NCBI RefSeq assembly: GCF_008017455.1
Contig: NZ_VRTY01000002.1
Span: 49,726-113,725, forward strand
Direction: 5' to 3'
Length of the DNA: 64,000 nt
DNA from: Pontibacter qinzhouensis
Lineage (GTDB): Bacteria > Bacteroidota > Bacteroidia > Cytophagales > Hymenobacteraceae
This document shows positions 33,427-41,269 of the stretch, in pieces. The notes below the pieces were generated by a model that worked only from the letters and a program-made list of their open reading frames with translations, was not told the DNA's origin and searched no databases. The position numbers were made by a program, and so were the translations under genes. How positions within the stretch are numbered: the stretch's first letter is position 1; every line of letters begins with the position of its first letter.

Positions 33427-33872
33427 TAAAGGGTGGTTAGCCTTATAAGACTCTCAGAGTTTATACAGTAGCGAAGCGCTGCTGGTGCCGGGCCATCATG
33501 AAACACATGTCCCAGATGACCGTCGCAGACGTTGCACCTGACTTCGATTCTATTCATGTGATGGCTGTTATCGAAAGTATAGCTGATGGCATTTTTTGCA
33601 ATAGGCTGTTTAAAGCTGGGCCACCCTGAAATAGCATGATATTTTTCGGTAGCATCGAAGAGCAGGCTTCCGCAGCCAGCGCAGGCATAGGTGCCGGGTT
33701 CGTAGGAGCGGCAATAGCTGTTTCGGTAAGGTGGCTCCGTGCCCTTTTCTCGCAGCACATGGAACTGAGCCGGGGTCAGCTGTTGCCGCCATTCATCCTC
33801 CGTTTTTTCTAGTCGTCGGGCAGGTTCCGGATTGCTATATGTAGCGTATTTTATTACATCGATCCAGCGCAT
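33426..33872 (-). CDS. msrB: Peptide methionine-R-sulfoxide reductase MsrB
   Basis: A 148-aa cytosolic repair enzyme (no signal peptide) that reduces methionine-R-sulfoxide in proteins using thioredoxin. The zinc-binding pairs are in YACAGCGSLLF and VRCNVCDGHLGHVF. The substrate segment is ISGWPSFKQPI, and the catalytic cysteine is C136 in LRYCINSESL. N-terminal EDEWRQQLTPAQFHVLREKGTEPPYRNSY is the normal family opening. It is a single-domain version, not fused to MsrA. It lies between the SDR and SelO genes in the same orientation, consistent with an oxidative-stress group. Its stop codon abuts a dispersed repeat. Confidence 0.95.
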   Translation of the reverse strand: MRWIDVIKYATYSNPEPARRLEKTEDEWRQQLTPAQFHVLREKGTEPPYRNSYCRSYEPGTYACAGCGSLLFDATEKYHAISGWPSFKQPIAKNAISYTFDNSHHMNRIEVRCNVCDGHLGHVFHDGPAPAALRYCINSESLIRLTTL

Positions 33873-33989
33873 CTTGTGGTGAAATGTTCCGGGTTAAACT
33901 CCTGAAACGAAGCGCTTCTGATGCGGGTTCTTCTGCTGCTTTAGGTTATTTAAAAGTAACTAAGCAAAAATTTCAGGTGAAGGTTTAAT

Positions 33990-34025
33990 ACAACAGCCTC
34001 TCCTCTTCCGCAGAGAGGCTGTTGT
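33990..34025 (-). terminator. Stem-loop downstream of selO (probable terminator)
   Basis: Perfect 13-bp stem ACAACAGCCTCTC (33990-34002) with 34013-34025 and a 10-base loop. It is 44 bp past the selO stop. On the minus strand the tail is ATTAAACC, lacking a real T-run, so termination strength is uncertain. Confidence 0.65.
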
Positions 34026-34068
34026 AGGGCCACTATCTTTGTCTGCTCCTTCTAAAGCAGAGAGTTTA

Positions 34069-35628
34069 TCAGGAACTGCAGGAGAGCATGGAGCAGCCTG
34101 CTTTACTGGTGGCCCAGTCTGGGCGTTTGACAAAGAACTTATCGTGGTCCGTGGAATAGGGTGTTTTAATGGCTTCTTGTAATTGCAGGAAAAGCGTGTT
34201 TTCTCCTTTTTCGAGTTCCTCTATGGCCAGCGACAGCAGGTAGTTCCGCAGCACAAACCGCGGGTTGTGCTCGCGCATCCGCTGCTGCGATTCTTCACGG
34301 GAGCAGGTGTTCTGCTGTATGCGGGCTATATACTCTTTTAGTACACCAGCGAGCAAAGTTGCCTGCGCCTCTGTGAGCGGAGTATAATAGCTTTCGCTGA
34401 AGTAGGCGGTTAGTTCCTGCTCATCTGTGAGGTGGAGAGGCAGGTCTATGAGCAGCTGGTAAAAAATGGTCATGTCTGGTTTCAGGGCCGCCAGTGTCTC
34501 GTCGAACTTTGTGACAAGGGAGATGTCCTCTGCCTTCACCTGGTCCAGGCCTAGCTTATTTCCCATCATCTTAAGGTAATAGGCAGAGTAGATGTCGGCA
34601 TACGCTTCCAGCTCTTTTACCAGCTCCTCGGTGCCACTAAAAAGGGGGGCAATGGCACTTGCAAAGCAACCCAGGTTCCAGTAAGCCACCGAAGCCTGCT
34701 TGCCAAAGGCATAGCGGCGGCCCGGCAAGTCGGTGGTGTTCGGAGTGAAATTCAGGTCATAATCGTCTACGAAAGAGTAAGGGCCGTAGTCAATCGTCAG
34801 GCCCAGCACAGACATGTTATCGGTGTTCATTACGCCGTGCACAAAGCCTACCCGCAGCCACTCCACCATCAGGCTGGCGGTGCGGTCGCGTACTTCCCTG
34901 AACCACTGCAGGTACTTATCTTCGCCTTGCAAATGCGGATAATAGCGACTAATGGTCCAGTCGGCGAGCTGGCGCAGGTGCTGGTTTTCTCGTCTGGAGG
35001 CCAGCAGCTCAAAATTACCGAAACGCAAAAAACTAGGGGCTACCCGCATAACAATGGCTCCAGGCTCGTAGGCGGGGTTTCCGTTGTAGAACATATCGCG
35101 CAATACCTGGTCGCCTGTCGTAACCAGGCTGAGGGCGCGGGTGGTAGGCACGCCCAGGTAGTGCATGGCCTCGCTCATCAGGTACTCGCGCACCGAAGAC
35201 CGAAGCACAGCCCTGCCATCGGCACGGCGGGAGTAGGGGGTGCGGCCGGCACCTTTCAGCTGCAGCTCCCAGGAGGTACCTGCAGTTGTTTGCCACTCTC
35301 CGAGCGTTATGGCGCGCCCGTCGCCGAGTTGCCCCGCCCAGTTACCGAACTGATGACCGGCATAACAGGCAGCATAAGGTTGCATAGTCGGTGCCACATA
35401 ATTTCCGCCCAGAATGGCTACATCGTTTGGATGATTTGGTTTTTGTATGCCCAGCTCGTTTGCCAGCTCCTCCGACCATGCCAGCAGCGAAGGGTTGGCT
35501 ACTGGCGTGGGCATGGCTTTGCTATACAGCACACCGGGTGTCTGGCGAGGTGACAGGTTCCCGCTATCATCGCCGGGGAAACTGTTTACAAATTCATTTT
35601 TATATTCTTTTGAGCTTAGGCTCTTCAT
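34069..35628 (-). CDS. selO: SelO/YdiU protein adenylyltransferase
   Basis: A 519-aa pseudokinase-fold enzyme that transfers AMP to protein Ser/Thr/Tyr residues; in E. coli it modifies redox proteins during stress. The start is ATG 35628 (MKSLSSKEYKNEFVNSFPGD); a start at 35697 would add 23 residues not typical of the family. Diagnostic segments include YAACYAGHQFGNWAGQLGDGRAITLGE, WELQLKGAGRTPYSRRADGRAVLRSSVREYL, VHGVMNTDNMSVLGLTIDYGPYSFVDDYD and the C-terminal CSMLSCSS. The last motif has cysteine where animal SelO has selenocysteine. Neighbouring MsrB fits a redox-protection theme. Confidence 0.94.
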   Translation of the reverse strand: MKSLSSKEYKNEFVNSFPGDDSGNLSPRQTPGVLYSKAMPTPVANPSLLAWSEELANELGIQKPNHPNDVAILGGNYVAPTMQPYAACYAGHQFGNWAGQLGDGRAITLGEWQTTAGTSWELQLKGAGRTPYSRRADGRAVLRSSVREYLMSEAMHYLGVPTTRALSLVTTGDQVLRDMFYNGNPAYEPGAIVMRVAPSFLRFGNFELLASRRENQHLRQLADWTISRYYPHLQGEDKYLQWFREVRDRTASLMVEWLRVGFVHGVMNTDNMSVLGLTIDYGPYSFVDDYDLNFTPNTTDLPGRRYAFGKQASVAYWNLGCFASAIAPLFSGTEELVKELEAYADIYSAYYLKMMGNKLGLDQVKAEDISLVTKFDETLAALKPDMTIFYQLLIDLPLHLTDEQELTAYFSESYYTPLTEAQATLLAGVLKEYIARIQQNTCSREESQQRMREHNPRFVLRNYLLSLAIEELEKGENTLFLQLQEAIKTPYSTDHDKFFVKRPDWATSKAGCSMLSCSS

Positions 35629-36072
35629 AATATTCTGGTTTAGTACTAAAAAGGAATTTTCAGTAAAGGCAACGCCTCTTCCGATAGTTTTTAACAAACT
35701 TCAGGCACAATTGGTTGGTTTCAGTTAAATTATATCTTTTGCCAACCAGCCTGCAAAGCTACTTCCTGAAAAAGCATGATAGGGGGATTTCCTTTTAAAT
35801 TGAGTGAACAATGCATCAGGGCAACAGATTATTTTATTTTGTAGATAATGAAGAGGTCCATTCTACTTGCTGAGACAGACCTATGTTTTTGTTTTAAGTT
35901 TGTTACCTTTTGTTTAGGCCAAATCCATTGAGGCTATTAACTCCTGCTGCTGCTTTTATCTGCCAAATATCGACCATAAATGCTACATTTGCAGCCCCAT
36001 GTTTAGCCGGTTTTCTGTTAATAGCCCATCATTAGAGGCGGTGGTGTGCTGTTTTTTCAGAAATTGATGTAA
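35629..36072. other. Divergent intergenic region
   Basis: A gap of 444 bp between divergent selO and the TcmP-like gene. It must hold both promoters. No repeat copy, hairpin or small ORF was recognised. Confidence 0.5.
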
Positions 36073-37215
36073 ATGAACACTCGCATGCCAACTGTAGATA
36101 CAAACGATTTTTTTACTACTCAACGCAGTACTTCCGAAATTAAATCAGAATTGCTGAATGAGTACTTCAGGGCGTGGTGCAGCGCCATGCTGTCGGGGCA
36201 ACGCTACCGCTCCGACCATACGCTGGCGTTTATCGATTTACAGGCAGGCGATGGCAAACAGGTGGATGGCAAGCCTGCGGCACCCGTTAAAATATTAAAC
36301 AGTGTGTTCGGCTCCATCGATAAGTTTAAGCTGAACAAAATTGTTCGGACCTTCTTTAACGACGCAAAGAAAGCTGATGTAGCCAGGCTGAAACAGCAGC
36401 TGGAGAGCCTGCCATACTACGATGAACTGGTGCACAAGCCAGTGATCCTGAACGAAGAAGCTAACTTCAGTTTTCTGGCCCGGCTCCTCGGAAACGACAC
36501 CCCGACTTTGCTTTATACCGACCCTTTAGATTATAGCTTCTCGCAGCAGATGCTGCTGCAGTCGGTCAGGAGGTGGGGCATGGATGTGTTTATGCTGTTT
36601 AGTCCGGCAAAAATGCGCACCGCTATGCAGCACATCGAAAACAACGAACTGCTGGCCGAGCTGTTCGGGGCTGAGCGGGTGGCCGCCATCCAGGCATTTT
36701 GTGAACGTTACCAGGATGCCATGCAGCGCGAAGATTTTATGGTGGATAAACTGGAGGAGGTATTTAAGGAGAAAGACTATAAAACGTTCCGCTTTAAAAT
36801 TTGCCTGCCAAAGAAAAACCAAACCAGCCATTATTTGTTTTTTGCTTCTAAAACAGATGTGGCCTACATGAAGCTGAAAGAACTGATGCTGACCTACAGC
36901 GATTACCAGGAAGATGGCGTGCCGCTTTTTGGTGCGAATATAAAACACCAGCTGTCGCTGTTTCAGGAGCAGTACCGGTACTCCGTTAAAAACCTGGTGG
37001 CAGACCTGGCAACAAAAGCCGGGTTTTACAACAACCTCCCGATAGACAGCATTTACCGGCACCACAACATCGGCACGAACTATATTCGGGGCAATTACCA
37101 GGAGGCTTTTGAAGAACTGAAGAAAAGTGGGGTGGTAGAAGCCATTAACCCTGTTTCGCGGCAACCCATGCGCAAAGTTTCGTTTACCTCCATTATCAGT
37201 TACCGGAATAGCTGA
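36073..37215 (+). CDS. Three-Cys-motif partner protein TcmP-like
   Basis: A 380-aa soluble protein that fits the TcmP family, from memory of its pattern. An N-terminal EIKSELLNEYFRAWCSAML segment precedes a methyltransferase-like start, LAFIDLQAGDGKQVDGKPAAPVKIL (about 50-75), with the AGDG loop. A second conserved acidic motif, LLYTDPLDYSF (about 144-154), follows, and a winged-helix-like C-terminus (EEALKK-type helices, about 300-375) ends the protein. TcmP usually accompanies a radical-SAM-like three-Cys protein; none is encoded within about 25 kb on either side here. The function is unknown and nucleic-acid methylation or modification is only a guess. It is a single-gene unit ending near a dispersed repeat. 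Confidence 0.7.
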   Translation: MNTRMPTVDTNDFFTTQRSTSEIKSELLNEYFRAWCSAMLSGQRYRSDHTLAFIDLQAGDGKQVDGKPAAPVKILNSVFGSIDKFKLNKIVRTFFNDAKKADVARLKQQLESLPYYDELVHKPVILNEEANFSFLARLLGNDTPTLLYTDPLDYSFSQQMLLQSVRRWGMDVFMLFSPAKMRTAMQHIENNELLAELFGAERVAAIQAFCERYQDAMQREDFMVDKLEEVFKEKDYKTFRFKICLPKKNQTSHYLFFASKTDVAYMKLKELMLTYSDYQEDGVPLFGANIKHQLSLFQEQYRYSVKNLVADLATKAGFYNNLPIDSIYRHHNIGTNYIRGNYQEAFEELKKSGVVEAINPVSRQPMRKVSFTSIISYRNS

Positions 37216-37244
37216 CTTTTTAGGTGTGAATGATCAGCGTCTAA

Positions 37245-37300
37245 ATTATTCTAATGAAAACTGTCTTCCAAAGAGAATCAGCGACTTTTTAGCCAAGGGT
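37245..37300 (-). repeat. 57-bp dispersed element, copy 8
   Basis: Full 56-bp copy, inverted, core CTTTGGAAG. Its AATTATT end is 29 bp after the TcmP-like stop. It forms a head-to-head pair with copy 9: the ACCCTTG ends face each other across 188 bp. Confidence 0.82.
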
Positions 37301-37488
37301 AGGAGTCCAAGAAAAGAGAGAGCAGCGGTGACAGTTGGAAGAAACTGTTCCTTTGCCTGCTTGCTTGTTCTTTTTGTATTTCTACTATAGCCATAAAGCC
37401 AAAGTTTATTCAGTTGCTTATTTATGTTAAATAGAATCGAGTGCAACAAAACTCGTCTTTTGCACAAAAGAGAATTACATCCAAGAAG

Positions 37489-37545
37489 ACCCTTGGCAAA
37501 ATTTTATTCTAAATCCTTTGGAAGGGCATTTTCATTGGAATAATT
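37489..37545 (+). repeat. 57-bp dispersed element, copy 9
   Basis: Full copy, core CTTTGGAAG, with right end TTTTCATTGGAATAATT. Its AATAATT end faces the stop of the minus-strand gene at 37620. Apart from copies 8 and 9 the 404-bp convergent gap is empty. Confidence 0.87.
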
Positions 37546-37619
37546 CAAGATTAGGTACAGAACTAACCAAACAGCCAATCGGGCAGGAAAGATGCGGCAA
37601 ACATAGGCTTCAGAAACTG

Positions 37620-38042
37620 CTACCGCTTGCCTTTTTTTCCGGGTTTCTCTTTGCGCCGCTGCGCTTTCAGCTGTTTGAATTCTTCATTGGGTAGTATTAC
37701 CTCGTACGTAATGGCAGATAATATAGGCTGCTGTTCTTCTTCATCGTACATCATGGTAATGGTGAGGAGTTTATTCTCGTTCAGCTCATAGGTATCGCCC
37801 TCTTTATCGTACACCTGAAACTCGTACTCGCCTTCTTCGAGCAAATTGTTCTGCAGGCGGGCCAGGCAATCGCCTGTTAGTACAAGAGGCGTATCGAGTT
37901 CATCCTCAAAATCGAAAGGCTGAAAATACTTGCCGTCTTTCTTATGCGTAACGTAAGCTATCTTGCTGATGTAGAGCTCAATAGCCTGGTTCTTTGTTTC
38001 TCTTTTCGTTTTAATATCCAGAATATTGCCTTTTAATCTCAT
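37620..38042 (-). CDS. Hypothetical protein, 140 aa
   Basis: A soluble protein I do not recognise. There is no signal peptide or membrane segment. Residues 1-120 alternate short beta-type stretches (AIELYISKIAYVTHKK, EYEFQVYDKEGDTYELNENKLLTITMMYDEEEQQPILSAITYEVIL), suggesting a compact beta-rich fold. The last 20 residues are strongly basic (LKAQRRKEKPGKKGKR), so nucleic-acid contact is possible. It is divergent from the DUF1543 gene at 38179 with a 136-bp shared upstream region. The clean start, normal codon use and well-bounded ORF make it a credible gene. Confidence 0.65.
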   Translation of the reverse strand: MRLKGNILDIKTKRETKNQAIELYISKIAYVTHKKDGKYFQPFDFEDELDTPLVLTGDCLARLQNNLLEEGEYEFQVYDKEGDTYELNENKLLTITMMYDEEEQQPILSAITYEVILPNEEFKQLKAQRRKEKPGKKGKR

Positions 38043-38178
38043 CTTTTAAGTTCTTTGGTCGTTTAGTTAGCAGCCAGGGCAGGTGGTGTAGCTTCAGGGC
38101 AAGCAACAGGTTGGCCACTGGTACAACAGCACGAAGATAAGTTTTAAACACACAAACTCTAAGCCTCTCCTGAAGATC

Positions 38179-38742
38179 ATGGAGCACCCTACACTTTTTA
38201 TGCTCCTGCTCGGCTGCAGACCGCCAGGCAGAAACACAGAGCAACATGATGTTTTTTTCGGCATTGCCAATTCAGTTAAGGAACTGGTGCCTGCCATAAA
38301 ACAGTTCTGGCCCGAAGCTAAAGGATCGGTTCATGTAGATGCCTGGCGCAAAGTAACAGCGGTAAACGGTTACCGGGTACAGGTGCTGCCACGGGCTGCC
38401 GGAGAGGAAGCGGCAGAAAAGGAGCGACTTTTTTTCGTGAACCTTGGCGGCTACAAAGCAGGCGAGTTCGACGAGTTTCATTACAAAATATTGCTCGTAG
38501 CCAGATCAAAAGCAGAAGCCATGCAACAAGCACGGCAAACCGCTTTTTACAAGCACACAGGTTTTAAAGGTGCTCCAGCCCATGTAGACGATAAATTTGG
38601 CGTAGACGTAGACGAACTTTACCAGGTAAAGGACCTGTTGCCGGAGCCCGTGAAACAGCTGTACCGGTTACAGCTCTCGGCATCCACAGCACTCGCCCCG
38701 GATGAACTACATTTAGGTTATTTTAAATTGAACAAGCTATAA
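38179..38742 (+). CDS. DUF1543 domain protein
   Basis: A 187-aa cytosolic protein with two related halves. The first is MLLLGCRPPGRNTEQHDVFFGIANSVKELVPAIKQFWPEAKGSVHVDAWRKVTAVNGYRVQVL; the second is LFFVNLGGYKAGEFDEFHYKILLVARSKAEAMQQARQ with HVDDKFGVDVDELYQV. The EQHDVFFG and H(V/I)DAW patterns are those I associate with DUF1543, often annotated in proteobacteria and Bacteroidota without known function. The carboxypeptidase gene starts 35 bp downstream on the same strand, so the two may be co-transcribed. No catalytic motif is evident. Confidence 0.75.
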   Translation: MEHPTLFMLLLGCRPPGRNTEQHDVFFGIANSVKELVPAIKQFWPEAKGSVHVDAWRKVTAVNGYRVQVLPRAAGEEAAEKERLFFVNLGGYKAGEFDEFHYKILLVARSKAEAMQQARQTAFYKHTGFKGAPAHVDDKFGVDVDELYQVKDLLPEPVKQLYRLQLSASTALAPDELHLGYFKLNKL

Positions 38743-38776
38743 CAGCCCTTGCACCGCCAGCTAAATTTTATTTTTC

Positions 38777-40174
38777 ATGATATCATCTTCTGCAAAGGCA
38801 GCTATTACCTGTTTATTTCTTTTGCTACAGACCAGTGCCTTTCCCCAGAAGGTTTCAGAAAGGCTTGCTGCTGCTTTTAAAGCATTTCAGGCCGACCCGC
38901 AATTACGCAACGGTATGGCCTCTTTTTATGTGCTGGATGCCAGCACAGGGCAGGTTGTGTATGAGCAGAACGGCAGTGTGGGGTTAGCACCGGCCTCAAC
39001 GGTTAAAGTTATTACGAGTGCCACCGCTTACGAACTGCTGGGCAAAAACTTCCGGTACGAAACCTCTTTTGCCATTCGGAAAGGAGGAGAGGGGGCGGCT
39101 CTGGTACTTGTTCCATCCGGCGACCCAACCTTAGGCAGCTGGCGCTGGAGCCACACAAAAGAGGAGGCGGTGCTGACCAAAATTGCAGCAGCCATGCAAG
39201 CAACGGGTGTAAAGGTGTTTAACGAGGTGCTGGTGGCAAATGATGGCTGGAACGAAGAAACAATACCAGACGGCTGGATCTGGCAGGATGTAGGAAATTA
39301 CTATGGGGCAGGAGCGGCTAAACTGAACTGGCGCGAAAACCAGTTTGACGTGGTGCTGCGGTCGGGTAAGCAGGTTGGCGAGGCGGTTTCGGTTGTTCGT
39401 ACTGTTCCTGCGTTGCATGGGTATACGTTACAGTCAGAGGTGCGGGCAGCGGCAGCCGGAACCGGCGACAAGGCTTATATCTATTTTCCGTTGCAGGCAG
39501 GAGCTGCCACCATTCGGGGTACCATTCCTGTTAACCAGTCTGCCTTTACTATTTCGGGTGCTATGCCTGCTCCGGCGCAGCAACTGGTGGGCGCGCTGGC
39601 GCAAAAGCTGCAGCTACAGGGTGTAACCATGCCTGCCAGGGCAACTATAGCTCCTACACTTATGATGCAGCCTGCCACACTCACTACTGTTCATAAAGTA
39701 GTTTCGCCTCCGCTAGATAGCCTGATTTACTGGTTCAACAGGCGCAGCATTAACCTTTATGGCGAAGCCCTCCTGAAAACGATCGTGTACAAAAGTACCG
39801 GGAGCGCCAACCCTGATCAAGGTCTGCACCTGCTCCGGAATTTCTGGAAGCAGCGTGGCATACCGGAAACGGAGTTGAATATGGTAGATGGCTCCGGGCT
39901 TTCTCCGCTGAACCGCGTGACTACCCATGCGCAGGTAAAGGTGCTGCAGTACGCCCGCAAGCAACCCTGGTTCAGCGGTTTTTACGAGTCGCTGCCTTCC
40001 ATAAATGGCCTTAAAATGAAAAGCGGAACCATACGCGATGTGAAAGCATTCTGCGGCTACCATAAAAGCAAAGACGGGAAAGAATATATTTTCGCGTTCC
40101 TGGTAAATAATTACAATGGAACTCAGGCTTCTATTACCCAGAAAATGTACCAGGTGCTGAATGAGCTGAAGTAA
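38777..40174 (+). CDS. dacB: D-alanyl-D-alanine carboxypeptidase/endopeptidase (PBP4, DacB type)
   Basis: A 465-aa exported class C penicillin-binding protein of peptidase family S13, which trims or cuts peptidoglycan cross-links. A signal peptide spans 1 to about 24 (AITCLFLLLQTSAFPQK). Active-site motifs are SxxK at S74-K77 (APASTVKVIT), SxN in RRSINLYGEALLK (usually SDNLYAE, here slightly altered) and KSG in LKMKSGTIRDV near residue 415. The domain insert between SxxK and SxN is the long one typical of this family (about 80-290). Length is normal. It follows the DUF1543 gene closely. Confidence 0.92.
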   Translation: MISSSAKAAITCLFLLLQTSAFPQKVSERLAAAFKAFQADPQLRNGMASFYVLDASTGQVVYEQNGSVGLAPASTVKVITSATAYELLGKNFRYETSFAIRKGGEGAALVLVPSGDPTLGSWRWSHTKEEAVLTKIAAAMQATGVKVFNEVLVANDGWNEETIPDGWIWQDVGNYYGAGAAKLNWRENQFDVVLRSGKQVGEAVSVVRTVPALHGYTLQSEVRAAAAGTGDKAYIYFPLQAGAATIRGTIPVNQSAFTISGAMPAPAQQLVGALAQKLQLQGVTMPARATIAPTLMMQPATLTTVHKVVSPPLDSLIYWFNRRSINLYGEALLKTIVYKSTGSANPDQGLHLLRNFWKQRGIPETELNMVDGSGLSPLNRVTTHAQVKVLQYARKQPWFSGFYESLPSINGLKMKSGTIRDVKAFCGYHKSKDGKEYIFAFLVNNYNGTQASITQKMYQVLNELK

Positions 40175-40265
40175 TTATAATCTACCCAAGGCGCAGATTC
40201 CTAATATGCTTATCTTGGATAGGTTTACACTCACTAAATACATTCAGCAAAAACATATCGGTTAC

Positions 40266-40322
40266 ACCCTTGGCAAAATTTGGATGCAAAACCTTCCGGA
40301 GGCTGTTTTCATTCAAATAATT
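40266..40322 (+). repeat. 57-bp dispersed element, copy 10
   Basis: Full copy between convergent genes. Core CTTCCGGAG, a variant in which the T3-A7 pair becomes T-G while the outer arms AAAAC/GTTTT stay paired. It begins 92 bp after the dacB stop. Confidence 0.87.
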
Positions 40323-40536
40323 TAGAAGCGACCGCTGAAGCAAGTTGATTTATCCGACAGTACTTTTTTGTTTGTACCTAGAAGTGAGACAACAACAGGA
40401 GAAGTTAGGGATACCATTTGATTTAAGTAAGAGGACTAAATTAGATTAATACATCTGTTCAGTTTTAACAAAGTTTATAACCCTGGAAATCAATAAAATA
40501 CAACTTCAAAAGTCTTGTGTCTTGATACTTAGTAAA

Positions 40537-40581
40537 AAATAAAGCTGCACCTCCGTCTTTAAAAGAAGTGCAGCTTTATTT
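40537..40581. terminator. Bidirectional terminator between convergent genes
   Basis: Perfect 14-bp stem AAATAAAGCTGCAC (40537-40550) with 40568-40581, loop of 17, flanked by an A-run and TTTATTT. It can serve dacB on the plus strand and the hydrophilic protein gene (stop 40602) on the minus strand. Confidence 0.8.
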
Positions 40582-40601
40582 AACTATTGGAGGTGCAGGT
40601 G

Positions 40602-40925
40602 TCAGTCTTTCTCGTTCCCTAAGTCCTCATTGCTTTTATGCCCTTTAAGCGTGCTCGCATTGGGTTGGTTATTTCGGAATTCCTTATCTGTGCTGTCTGC
40701 ACCTCGGGTAGTGGTGGTAGCATTCGCATTCGGCCCTTTATCCGGGCTTTCTTTGCCTTTTTTTGCCCCGGCACTTGTTCCTTCTCTGCTAGGTTTGTTT
40801 TCGCCGCGTGTATTATCGGCTCCGCCTGCCACTGGGCCTGTTTTTCCTCCTTCGGGTTGTCCGCTTACGCCGCCGTGGTTGCTGTCATGCGATTTTAATT
40901 CGTTACTTTTTTTTCCCTCTGCCAT
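40602..40925 (-). CDS. Small disordered hydrophilic protein, 107 aa
   Basis: An extremely polar protein rich in Gly, Asn, Lys, Ser, Glu and Thr (KSHDSNHGGVSGQPEGGKTG, NANATTTTRGADSTDKEF). It has no hydrophobic segment, no cysteine and no aromatic residue except one Phe, so it should be intrinsically disordered. Composition is reminiscent of hydrophilin or stress-protectant proteins (compare small Con-10/KGG-type proteins), but no family motif is evident. It has a dedicated terminator and a 344-bp upstream gap with nothing recognised. The reading frame is supported by that terminator and by consistent composition over its full length. Confidence 0.65.
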   Translation of the reverse strand: MAEGKKSNELKSHDSNHGGVSGQPEGGKTGPVAGGADNTRGENKPSREGTSAGAKKGKESPDKGPNANATTTTRGADSTDKEFRNNQPNASTLKGHKSNEDLGNEKD

Positions 40926-41269
40926 AATGCCTCTCTTTATTAGTTAGTTAAACCATTTTCTTTACACAGCTACTTTTGGTAAGTAGTCGAGTTAAGAAGA
41001 ACAAAATGGTTTTGATCTGTATATACGTTTCCATAACCAATAAAGCCACGTAAGTTTTAATAAGTCCTTTCGAAAAATTATATGCTGTCAGTATTTAATT
41101 GAAACAACCAGTGTAAACACTTAAAAAATGCATCATGCTCCTGATTCTGAAACATTGAGTAGACAGATAAGTACTTTAAGATGGGCTGTTTCTGCTTAGC
41201 AGGATGCCTGTTTAGGCTGGTAAAGCACTTGCCATAACGTTTATAACTTAACCAGAAAGGCTTTAATCT
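40926..41269. other. Divergent intergenic region
   Basis: Between the disordered-protein gene and the alcohol dehydrogenase, which are divergent. It should carry both promoters. AAGTACTTTAAG at 41170 loosely recalls the operator core near the exosortase genes but lacks the second half-site. Confidence 0.4.

Noticed and set aside
34069..34110. Selenocysteine in SelO
   Set aside because: The C-terminal motif reads Cys-Ser-Ser with no in-frame TGA before the stop; no SECIS-like hairpin is needed.
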